Shown piece by piece: positions 11,801 through 21,354 of a stretch of DNA of 64,000 nt. The DNA is taken from assembly GCA_013396995.1 (NCBI GenBank), contig VWZP01007855.1, positions 710,424-774,423 on the forward strand, given 5' to 3'. Each line of letters starts with the position of its first letter. The stretch's first letter is position 1. A program made the translations under genes and the position numbers. This DNA is from Dicaeum eximium. Taxonomy: Eukaryota > Chordata > Aves > Passeriformes > Dicaeidae. Below the pieces are notes generated by a model. It worked only from the letters and a program-made list of their open reading frames with translations, searched no databases and was not told the DNA's origin.

Positions 11801-12608
11801 AGCCACCACGATGGGTTCTGGCATCAGCAGAGGAATTTCAGCTGTGTGACAGCCCAGGGTCACACTGCAGTGCTGGCCCCTGGCAGGGGGTAGGACAGGT
11901 GGACATTCTCTCTGATCCCTCCTTTTGTAGGGTGATTATGGTAAAAGACACAAGCAGTTAAGGACAGATGACAAATAACAGAGATGACAAAGAGCAGAGA
12001 GCTGTTGACATCTTATGTGCACTTGCTTGAGTGTGAAGATGTATATTTGATTTTAGTTGTTATAAATCATCATTTGTTCATCTCAGAGCCTCCACATACT
12101 TTTTTATCTGTCATGTCCTAACTCAGAAAACACATTTCATCCTTAAGGAGTTCTGAGGCAAAAATCACAGCACTCTCAAGATCCTGTTTTATAAGTCAGT
12201 TTTCCCCATGAAGGGCTGCCATGGGTGGTGCATTTTGACTTTTTGCCATGGCTTTGCTATCAGCTTCCAGCGAGCCATAAACCCCCTCCAAATTCCCCAA
12301 ATCTGCCTGACACAGAGCAGTCAGTGCCTTGTAAATCCACGCTGGTACCGAGGCAGCTCCCTCCCCGTGCCCTGTTTCTTATTAAAGAGATATCCATCAG
12401 CTGCTCACACATGCTGTGTTCCACAGCCAGGTATCCAGGCAACCTCTTCAAAACTTGCCCGAGTCAATGGAAAGAGTCTGCTGTCCCTGCCCCACCACTT
12501 TAAAATGCTTTGAAATGAGGTTGAACTCTTCCTTAGGAACCAGCAGGGCTCTCTGTGCTGTGCCAGCCACTTGCAGGTGCACGGAGCAGGCACTGAAGAG
12601 GAAAAGCA
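8883..12608. other. Unique non-coding DNA, 3.7 kb
   Basis: No transposon or exon is recognised. A-rich runs sit at about 10339-10382 and 10625-10638. 10770-11240 mixes GC-rich and AT-rich blocks with a few CpGs; it has no repeat signature and could hold conserved regulatory sequence, but that cannot be shown from one genome. Confidence 0.45.
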
Positions 12609-12875
12609 TTGAGAAAGGACAGAATGAGGGGGAATGGTTTTAAACTGAAAGAGGGGAGAGTCAGATAGGTATAAGGAAGAAAATTCATGCAGTGAGGGTG
12701 GTGAGGCCCTGGCACAGAGGGGTGGTGGATGCCCCATCACTGGAAACTAAAGATTCAATGTCAGGCTGGATGGGCTCTGAGGAACTTGGCCTAGTGGAAG
12801 AAGTCCCTGCTCATTGTGGATGAGAAGGCCTTTAAAGGTCCTTTCCAGCCCATTCTGTGATGCTACGGTTTGAAA
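12609..12875 (+). mobile_element. CR1 LINE tail, 5'-truncated, diverged
   Basis: The plus-strand CR1 tail begins gagaaaggacagaatgaggg, then has the gtgagggtggtgaggccctg block, a diverged aggctggatgggctctgagg block, and the 3' end aaggtcctttccagcccatt followed by ctgtgatgctacgg. It is more diverged than the copies at 57005 and 58855. Confidence 0.85.
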
Positions 12876-12940
12876 ATTCCAGCAGGTCGGAGTAGTCAGT
12901 CCACCTGTGTTGTTTTAAAAGGATCTGTTGCCTGGAAAGC
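12876..12940. other. Spacer between CR1 and LTR-like block
   Basis: Unique. Its last six bases (gaaagc, 12935-12940) are the possible left target-site copy of the LTR-like block that follows. Confidence 0.3.
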
Positions 12941-13251
12941 TGTTTGTTTCTCTGGGTCTTGTGTTGGGTGCTGAATGAGGCTCCTTGACTCCAGTAGCAG
13001 AAGGCTTATATGATTTATTAGAATGACTCCATTATTCAGAAGGTTTTAGGGCTCAGTTGCCCACGTTCAGAGTTACATGTTTCCTCCACCCTGGTCAGAG
13101 CAAGACTCCCCAATGCTTACAAAGTCAGAGAGATTACAACCTCTACCTCACAGGTTAGAAAGAGAAAACTACATCTCCTGTATCAGGAGACAGGCAAAGG
13201 AATGCATCTGTTGTCCTTGAGTCCACACACAGAGACAGGTTTGTTTTTACA
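12941..13251 (-). mobile_element. Possible solo LTR, degenerate
   Basis: A 311-bp block starts tgtttgtttctc and ends gtttttaca (TG...CA). It is flanked by gaaagc (12935-12940) and gaaatc (13252-13257), an imperfect 6-bp direct repeat. On the minus strand it has AATAAA (reversed at 13014-13019) followed at once by a TATA-like stretch, about 73 bp from its 3' end. Length, signal position and orientation parallel the better-supported LTR at 2280-2590, although the two are not obviously homologous by eye. The single TSD mismatch and the lack of a library match keep this tentative. Confidence 0.45.
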
Positions 13252-13374
13252 GAAATCTGCAGAGAAGTCAGCTTTCCCATGGAAGGAAAAATGTCCAGCA
13301 AGTTTCCATATAGAAACTTATAAAATGGCTGTGGCACCCCTGGGTGCACCTGGCTGCTGTTCCCAGCGGGATGT

Positions 13375-13660
13375 GTCCCACTTTGGCCACGGTGAGCAGA
13401 TCTGACCCACGGCAGGGCCGGGCGCTGCCTCCGCCGGCTCCGGGGCCAGGCCAGGCCGAGAGGAGGAGTTTGGGACAATCGGCACCCGCCTGCCAGCTGA
13501 AGTACAAAGCCTAATTGAAGAAAGCTGTTCTTTCATCCCCACAAAGCATAAACAGGCGGTGTTATGGTGACAAACTTTCCAGCAGCTCCGTAGCTGCCGC
13601 GCCGAGCGCTCGCGTACATCGATGCTGAAAGCAGAAAAAAGGAAAGGCGACGTCCTCCTT
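13375..13660. promoter_or_regulatory. CpG-rich patch, possible regulatory element
   Basis: CpG is scarce in most of the window but dense here: about ten CpGs in 13388-13500 (cacggcagggccgggcgctg and onward) and another cluster at 13590-13625 (ctgccgcgccgagcgctcgc), with further CpGs near 13650. No repeat family explains it. Such patches in bird DNA are often unmethylated promoters or enhancers, but there is no adjacent coding exon and it is short for a CpG island. The regulatory role is inference. Confidence 0.35.
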
Positions 13661-14696
13661 TTTGCAAATCTCCTCTGGCTGGTTCCAGAATGGGTTTGGG
13701 AGCTCACACCCAAAATCTACACATCTGTGATGGTCCTGAATAATGTGCCAGATAATTCCTGCTTGGGAACTGTGGAAAAATTGCTCTTTTACATAAGCTC
13801 TTTATTTCCCACCCTATTAGATAAGGTTTTCGGGGTTCTTTTCAAAATTTCTGCTGCTTTCTCCGCTTTCCTGATGGCTCCATGGACACTGTGCCTTGGC
13901 CAAAGTAATTCTTTGTCACAGACTGTTCCCTCAACAAGAGGGATTTCTCCAAACACAACCTCAAGCTCTCCCAGGGGTTGACAGTACCATTTCCCCATTA
14001 AATGGACCCGATCTGGCGAGGATCTGCTTCGACACTGGGATGCAGGAACCACTCTGAGGGGTTTTGTGTGACGATCCAAGACTCTGTTTTTGGGTTTGGT
14101 GAGTGCTGGGAGGAGTGGCAGAAGGTTAGGCTTTTCCCATCACCTTCCTGCCAGAGATAGGCCCGGCCCCGACACTCCGCGCTGTTGGCCGCTCATCACA
14201 AGGCCCCCTGTCAAAACCAGGATGGCTGATGAGCTACGAACAAGCTCACAGTGAGATAATAGATGAAAGAGCCTCAAGATAAATTAGGTGCCTCCAGAAA
14301 ACCTGGCCAAATGTGTTTAAAACAGGAGATCCAACACCATTAATTCTCATCAAGCAGCTTTAAAAAAAGGCAACCCGGCACTTGACTTATGCTCAGAAAA
14401 CGTTATCTTCCCTTTTAACGGGGGTTTTATAGTGTATTTTGAGAAGATGACAAACAATAGGGTTATTTTGAAGTCATGCCAAACACTACATTCACTGGAG
14501 GAGAAGAACAATGTTACCTCCTATCTGTCAACTGACCCTGCAGCCATTAAGCCATTTCACCAACAAACAATATTAATAAAAAAAGGAAAAGTGCTGTTCT
14601 TTACTTCCTTACAACCAGAGCCTGGGAGATGTCTTTGAATGAGATATTTGTTCCTTTCAGGAAAGATCATTTTGTTGAAAGTGAAATTTTTTAGAA
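13661..14696. other. Unique non-coding DNA
   Basis: No element is recognised. A further small GC-rich cluster lies at 14158-14190 (gcccggccccgacactccgc). The rest is AT-rich, notably 14260-14610. Confidence 0.45.
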
Positions 14697-14998
14697 GAGA
14701 ACTGGAGGAGAGACTTTAGACAAGGGCCTGGAGCGACAGGACAAGAGGGAATGGATTCCCACTGTCAGAGGGCAGGGGTAGGTGGGAATTGGGAAGGAAT
14801 TCTTGTCTGTGAGGGTGGTGAGACCCTGGCACAGGGTGCCCACAGGAGCTGTGGCTGCCTCATCTCTGGAATATTCCACGCCAGATTGGATGGAGCTTGG
14901 AGCAACCTGGGATTGTAGAAGGTGTCCCTGCCCATGGCAGGGAGTTGAAATAAGATGATCTTTAATGGCTCTTCCAACCCAAACCATTCTATTAAAAC
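14697..14998 (+). mobile_element. CR1 LINE tail, 5'-truncated
   Basis: Plus-strand CR1 tail with the landmarks in order: actggaggagagactttaga, the gggaattgggaaggaattct block, gtggtgagaccctggcacag, gtagaaggtgtccctgccca, and the 3' end cttccaacccaaaccattct. The expected 8-bp terminal repeats have decayed to an AT-rich stretch. It sits between the two CpG-rich patches. Confidence 0.92.
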
Positions 14999-15867
14999 AT
15001 TGGTTTCACTGCTTCTCAGGTAAAAAAAATAAATCCAAAAGAAGTGTTTCCATAATTCCCATAGACTGTGCTACAGAGGTCAAGGCTTCCATTTGGTTTC
15101 CCCCCCCTGAACTGAATGTTCAGTTTCTATGCCATATAAAACTGAAATGAAATGGGTGAACTCTGAGCCACCATTCAATGTCTGGGGAGTTGAGATAATT
15201 TAAAGCTTTTGGAGCAAAAAAAATAATTTTAGCTTTGTGTCAGTTCAGACCCTCTGACTTGCTACTGTCACACAAATTTATAGCAAATAATAATAATAAC
15301 AACAACAATAAATACATGACATGTTTTCACCAGTGGCAATCTTTCCCAAATTGTCCCCAGTCACAGAGGAAAAAAAAAAAAAAGTAAGGAGGACAGAAGC
15401 AGCTATTTTACTTGAACAATTGGCAAAATGAGCACCTGCTCACAAAGAATCCAGCCAGCAGGACTGGGGGGTGCCTTATCACTAAAAATGCTCTATCAAC
15501 CCATTCAGAATATATCAACAAATTCATCTGAATATTTTCAAGGAGCAAATTCCTTGTGTTCTCTGATAATTGGAATAAGCTTGTTCTCATGTGACACCTC
15601 TGGGTGTATTTGGGCTGCGCTCACCCAAAATGGCAAAGAATAAATCCCAAAGTCAAAGGAGCTGCTGGCACTGCAGCAGGAGGCATCTGAGGCAGCGGAA
15701 TTAGGAGCTGGTAACAGCCACCACTCCTAAACAGAGACCAAACCGCACTTTTAATGCAAATTTGGGTGATAACGATGCTGTTTTCTTTATTGGCGCTTGT
15801 CATCTTGTGTGCACAGACCGCAAACTCGAACACATGGTGAAGATGGGGGAAAACCCAGCTTCTCCTG
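14999..15867. other. Unique, AT-rich DNA
   Basis: No transposon is recognised. A short AAT/AAC trinucleotide run lies at 15287-15312 and an A13 run at 15371-15383. Confidence 0.45.
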
Positions 15868-16040
15868 GCCCCGATCGGCGGTGTTTTCTCCTCTCCCATC
15901 CCTGTTAAACTCCGGGCAGGTGCAGGGCTCGGCCGGGGAGAGCTCGGTGCTTTTGCAACCCGATCCCGCCGCGGGCAGGAGCCGCTTTCATGTGCTGCGT
16001 GTTCGGGCAGGTCCGTGTCCCGCGGCCGGCACAAAGAAAT
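15868..16040. promoter_or_regulatory. CpG-rich patch, possible regulatory element
   Basis: About seventeen CpGs fall within roughly 170 bp (ccgatcggcggtg, ctcggccggggagagctcgg, gatcccgccgcgggcaggag, cccgcggccggc), in otherwise CpG-poor DNA. No repeat is recognised. It resembles the patch at 13375-13660 and lies about 2.3 kb from it, with a CR1 between them. Promoter or enhancer function is inference only. Confidence 0.35.
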
Positions 16041-17026
16041 CCACCCTAAGAAAATAATTGGATGTTAATTTCCTCCAGCTTTGCCTTCATTAAGCACAAT
16101 TTGAGAAAATAGCACCGCGCCAAGGGCAGAGATGTTGTCTTTTAAAGGTGAGCTTTGCTTGGGTACCTGCGGGGCCGGCTTTGCAGCAACCCGTGGGAGC
16201 AGAACTGCGGCCAGAGTGCCCAAATTCCTTGGAAAACCTGAGTGGGAGACATCACAACCCCCCAGGGAGGTTCTGTCTTCACCCCCAGGGTTTCCATCCG
16301 AGCTGAGATGCTGTCCCCATCCTCAGTGGGGCAAGAACCCCCAGGGATGGCAGCTCCTGTGCTGCTGCTGCTGGGGCTGAGAGGGGATTACTCAATTACC
16401 GATGCAGCAGTGCCAGGTGAAAGTTTATCTATCCAGAGAGAGCGTGCCCCGGTTCCCCGGCCTTGTACACATGTGGTATCGTTTTTCCATTATTTGGAAC
16501 ATACAGGGCTAAATTAATAACAGTTCCTACAAGGCCCTGGGGCTCTCTGTGGAAGAATTTTGATCTCCTTAGGAAAGGCTCACCATTTCTCATAGGAGAG
16601 ATGCACTTGACTCCTGACCTCTTTTCAAAGGCACCTGTGTGAGCTTTTAAAATCCACTACCACCAATTATCCACTTTTAACCTGAAGTGTTTAAACCTCG
16701 GACCACATTAACTGAGCTTAGCACATAGCCATGTCATTGCAGACTTCCTGATGTGAGGAGATGCCTTGACACGGCTGAAAGAGAGTTTAGGGATGAGGCA
16801 TGAGATTATCAGCTTCTCCTCCTGACAGCTTCAAACAAAGGAGCCTTTTAGCCACCTGGTTTGTGTCTCCCACACCTGCATTAAGATTGGGAGACAAACC
16901 TTTGTACTGCTGCCTTGATCCTATTATTTGCATGTACCTGTCCACAGTCACCCTGCATCACTTAATAGCCTTCAGAGAGACCAAAGGGAAGAAGGTGCAC
17001 ATCTACTATTTCTCTTTCAGGTTTAA
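16041..17026. other. Unique non-coding DNA
   Basis: No element is recognised. Frames are short and without motifs. Confidence 0.45.
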
Positions 17027-17120
17027 TTCCTTTTCTTTTTTTTTCTTTTTTTTTCTTTTTTTTTTTTTNCAGGACACTACAGCATTTATTTAAACTCTAA
17101 GGAGATTTATTTGGCATGGG
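17027..17120 (-). other. Poly(T) tract beside two antisense poly(A) signals: possible 3' end or retrocopy tail
   Basis: The plus strand has a T-rich tract (17027-17068) broken by single C bases, ending at an unresolved N (17069). Read on the minus strand, two AATAAA signals (reversed at 17082-17087 and 17102-17107) precede it, and the nearer one ends about 13 bases before the A-rich tract. That spacing is what a polyadenylated transcript copied back into DNA would show. It could also be the 3' end of a minus-strand transcript whose gene happens to be followed by genomic A residues. No coding sequence is recognised in the adjacent kilobase, so the parent transcript is unknown. Confidence 0.35.
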
Positions 17121-18560
17121 GGACGGAGGGGGGGAGGCTGTGAGAAGGCTGAGGATCTGGATGAGAGATGAAAAGGGAGAGGAGGCTGTTTTAAGGGTTC
17201 CTGGCTGGGCTGCAGAGAGCAAAGCCCAGCTCCTGCTCCCAGCACCAGGCAGTCTTCTGGCTTTGGGACTGCTCTGCTCCCTGCTTTGGTTTGACACTGA
17301 GGCCACCTCTGTCCCCTTGTCCCTGTGAAGAGTCACCTGCAGCTCTCCCTGCTGCTGCCTCCAAGTCCAGACAGGGAGGGATGCTGGCACTCGAGTGCTT
17401 CACCTGCACTCCAGGCACCTGCTCCCCTTCTCAGCCCCTCATTCCTCCAAATTCCTCCCCTTTATTTCCCCCAAAACCGCCCTGCTTCCTTACACCTATG
17501 GGCTCAAGTGTCCCAAGGAACCAGCTCCAAGGCCAGGCTCAGCCTGGATGCAGAGCTCAGGATGTGCCCCGCTTCCATCTCCCTCTACCTGTTGGTGAAA
17601 TTAGCTTTGTATTCTCTGTTCCAGAGCTGAAGGCATGTCTAGATCTTAAATTAAATTCATATTCTCTTTCCCATGAAGGACAGAACATTATTAACTTCCT
17701 GGATCCAGCCCTGGCTGACCAGGTGTCCATGCAAGAGCAGGTTTCATCCATAGCTGTGCATATACATTGCTGCATTTCAGCCCCAGCCAGCTCCTTGACT
17801 CATCAATGTAACTCAGGAAGGTAGAAATATTAGAGTTGCATTCATATTCCAGGCCTGGTTTAAATCACCAGCATTGTGGAAAGCTCTGGATAGGTCCAAA
17901 AAAAAAAAAAAAGGAGGGAAGAAAAGAGTTTTCTGGTTCTACTTTTTCACATTTTCTTTTCCCCTCTGAAAAGTGAAACCCTCCAGCTGCCCAGCATTGC
18001 ACAATGGCCCAAATGCTGCGAGTTCCAGCCCTAATCCCAGCCTGCTCTGCACGCCAGGCCCAGCAGGGCTCGGCAAAGCGCCCCACTGCCACCCTGCCTC
18101 CCAAGCCCGTCCCTCCCAGAAGTGTCCCTTCCTCCCAGGGTCACAGCAAGGGGCTTGTCCCCACCACCAGGCCGTGCATTTGACCTCTGACCTTGTCCAG
18201 GAGCTGCGAGAAACGCAGGAGGACAAAGAGCAGGGTCAGCTCCCTTGGCCATGCTGTGATTTGTGCTGCCACAGGAAGCAAAGTGAGGGGAAATCTCCAG
18301 ATTTTGGCTATGTGTTGGACATGCTTTCCATTATGGTCAAAGGAGTGCTGCCAGTGTTCCAGCAGCATGCCAGGTGGGAGGAAACCAAGCCCAAATGTCT
18401 TCCCCAGCTACCAGATGATGGATAAACTCCTTGTTCTCCTTCTGTCTCATCAGAGGTGGCACTGCCAGGGATGCTCTGATCCATTGCAGGATCTGTCCAA
18501 TCCTGGGTGCAGGTTCCAGACATCCAAGGAAAGCCTCTGAGATCCAGGTCTGATTTTGGC
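17121..18560. other. Unique DNA with unexplained open frames
   Basis: No repeat is recognised. A plus-strand open frame of 177 codons (17291-17824) is followed by one of 150 codons (17973-18425). Both are Pro/Ser-rich in places, have no recognisable domain and overlap open frames on the other strand, so coding is not supported. A15 lies at 17899-17913. Confidence 0.4.
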
Positions 18561-18673
18561 ATTGTTGTTGTTGTTGTTATTATTATTATTATTATTATTA
18601 CTATTATTACTATTATTACTATTGTTATTGTTATTATTGTTATTATTGTTATTATCGTTATTATTGTTATTTC
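18561..18673. repeat. ATT/GTT trinucleotide microsatellite
   Basis: About 113 bases. A GTT block (18562-18577) passes into an ATT block and then into mixed ATT/ACT/GTT units with one ATC. The interruptions show that it is old and unlikely to be highly mutable. The Ile/Val and Asn-rich open frames across it are translation artefacts. Confidence 0.95.
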
Positions 18674-19021
18674 TGTATTGATGGCCAAGCCTTCGATCTC
18701 CGCCAGCATTGCCTACACTAACACAGAGAAAAATTTCATCAGGATTTTGGGTGTCTCCAGGAGGGATTGATAGGAAAAGAAGGCATTGTGCATTGTGCCC
18801 ATGTGCCAGGTGATGAACTGGATGAATCAGCCAAAACCTTTTCCAATAAGGGGCCTGGTCCTCAGGAAATAATCCTGCACCAAGTGCCATCCCCAGGTGA
18901 AGAGCAAAGATTCAACCAAAAGTCAATAACACCAGAGGGAAAGGATGGTCTGTGGTTAAAGATATGTGCTGAGCCTTCCAAGAGGCATAGAATTAGTTCC
19001 TCTTTTTGGCTTAATGTTCAC
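18674..19021. other. Unique spacer
   Basis: No element is recognised. Confidence 0.4.
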
Positions 19022-19087
19022 ATGATCCTGACGTCAAACAAATCTCTTCATCTTTTGCCACCTCAGTGCCCCATCTGTTAAAGTGTA
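19022..19087 (+). mobile_element. MIR-like SINE relic
   Basis: The core cctcagtgccccatctgtta (19062-19081) matches the conserved MIR core-to-3' segment in which a 'CTCAG...CCCATCTGTAAA' motif follows a 'GTGACCTTGGGCAAGTCA' motif. The upstream atcctgacgtcaaacaaatc aligns loosely with that motif. MIR is an ancient amniote SINE with few copies left in birds. The match is short, so this is a moderate call. Confidence 0.45.
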
Positions 19088-21180
19088 TTTTTAGTATTTT
19101 TCTTTTTTTCTCTTGCCCTTTGTATTTTCTGTTTCGAAGTCCTCAGAGCAAGGTTGTGTCTTGCTACGCAAAGTCCATCAGAAGAGGGCTCTGACCTGAG
19201 CTCTTGCTGCTGAAACACAAATTTTTTCTAGACCATAATCTAGTGCCTTCTATGTTTATGACACTTGTTGAGAAATCCCCATTACTATCCATGGAAAATT
19301 TCGATTTGAATGAAAATGTTGAGTGGTTTGTTTGCAGAAGGAGAACCCCGAGCACGGTTTCCATTTTTCTCAGAAAAATCTCTGAAGAAAGTTTACAAAC
19401 CCCAGAAATTCTTGTGAAATCAAAAAAGCATTCATTAATCAGCGTTGCAGAGTCAAACAAAAGACAATATCGTCTGTCCCACGGGCGGATTTCCTTCCTC
19501 TCTGCAAGGAGCTGGAAACCCTTCTCTGCCGCCCAGCCTTGGTCAGGGCTCTCATTCCAGAGGAATCTTCCGCGCTTGTGTGTCCAGGAAAAATCTGTTT
19601 CCAATGGGCGTGGAAGGTCTGTGCATCGTGCTCCTGTTTCACACAGAGCACTCCCAGCCCTGCACTGGCAGAGCCTCACAGGGCGTCTCGCACTGCTCCA
19701 GCACCTCCAGAGCTGTGCCAGGTCTGGAATGCCCAGAGTGGCCCAACCCCAGCCTGTGGAGAGGATTTGTCCATCAGCTCTGTCCCTCCTGACCCAGCCC
19801 TTCCTACAGCTCCCCCTCTCCTCCCAGGAGCTGCTGGGGATGGAGATGGATGAATAAATTGGTTTTCACCTTGCTTCGTCTCATCTGAGAAGCTGAAGTT
19901 TCCCACCAGCTCAGCCAGCAGGTCCTTGGGGAGGTCTAAAGCTGCCCACATGCAATCTTTTCTTCTGCATTTCTAAACCTGAAATTCCAAAGAACACTCC
20001 AGTGTGCAAATTAATAACTCGGTATTGCAGGTGGCAAAACACTTCAGGGACCATCAGCCAGTCTGTCCTAAATTCAGCTACAGGACAGGATTGCACCTTT
20101 CTCCAAGCAGAGGAGGTGGGTTTGTGCAGAAGACATGTCCACAGGTTTCTCCCCATCACAGACTAGGCTGTAGTCTTACCTGCCAGCCCTGTTGCCCTCG
20201 AGGCAAGGAGCACAGCAAGGATTTGTGCTGGAGATGGTCCTGCTGTCCCCACGAGGCAGAGCTTCAGAAATGATGGGGGAGATCCAGAGTGCTTTCTCCT
20301 CCACCTTTGTGCCCCATTTCCCCCAGGGTATGCTGCTCACACCATCGCCTTGTCCCCATCTCCTGCAGGGGTGTCCACCAGGCGAGGCCCCGTTTGCAAG
20401 GATTTGGCAGCTTTTTCATCACCCAGTGTCATAAAGTTCCTCAAGTCTGGGCAAGAATTAGTTCCATATCTCCATCCTCAGGAAGCCAGAGGGTCACCAG
20501 AGGAGGTCAGGGCAGATTCCCAAAAATGTGACCCATCCTCTCAGCAATGTGAGCATAACTGAGAGCGTGCCGCGGGCTCACCGGCAGCTCTGGGGGTTTC
20601 TGCCATGACTCCCCAAAATGCTGCCCTCCCCCAGGAAGAGCAATCTGAAGAGGAGGAGCCCAGTGGTGCTTCTGCTGCCCTCAGACAGCGGGGGCTCGTG
20701 GTTGTGCAATGTTTACATGAGCACAGAGCTCACCATGGCTACACAGCCCTCAGGAACAGCAGCTCCAGGCTCAGAGTAGGCTCAAAGGAGAACAGCCCGA
20801 CTCCCCTGGAGCCAGAGGAGCCTGTGCTGGCCTGGAAAAGGAGCTGAGTGCTGCAGGGGGAGCTGGAGAAGTGCCACGCACCCTTACCTTGGTGTTCTCC
20901 ATCTCAGAGCTACAACTTCCAAAGGAGTTGTTTGTACGACTGGAGTTTCTGCGATGGCCTCATCCTTCCCCAGGTCCCTCCCTCTCATCCCAGCTGTATT
21001 CTGGGAGGATGCTGGGGTGAGCATGTTCTCTGAGCTCTCTGCCTCACAGCAGCACCAGCAGCGAGCAGAGGAGGAGGGACAGGACCTGCTGATGTGGCCA
21101 CCTGCAAATGGCAGGTGCCAAAGGCTCAAACACTCGGCACAGCATTGCAAAGGAGCATTTCAGTCACACAGGGTGTGCAT
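19088..21180. other. Unique DNA with a 217-codon open frame
   Basis: No repeat is recognised. A plus-strand frame at 19204-19857 is open for 217 codons and a minus-strand frame at 19164-19679 for 171 codons across much of the same DNA. The plus-strand product begins with a mixed-composition region (residues 1-110) and becomes Ser/Pro/Leu-rich. I do not recognise it, see no signal peptide or domain, and judge coding unlikely but not excluded. Confidence 0.4.
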
Positions 21181-21354
21181 CATGAAGGATTTGTCTTGCA
21201 AGGGACCTTAAAGCCCATCTCATTCCAACCCCCTGCCATGGGCAGGGACACCTTCCACTGTCCCAGGCTGCTCCAAGCCCCATCCAACCTGGCCTTGGAC
21301 ACTTCCAGGGATCCAGGGACAGCCACAGCTTCTCTGGGCAACCTGTGCCAGTGG
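21181..21354 (-). mobile_element. CR1 LINE tail, short
   Basis: Antisense CR1 tail: gcaagggaccttaaagccca, caccttccactgtcccaggc, then tccagggatccagggacagc and gcttctctgggcaacctgtg. The similarity ends abruptly near 21354, giving a 5' truncation of about 170 bp, typical of CR1. Confidence 0.88.

Noticed and set aside
17291..18425. Adjacent 177- and 150-codon plus-strand frames as a possible two-exon gene
   Set aside because: No recognisable domain, no convincing splice or start context, and overlapping antisense frames. Kept only as a note.
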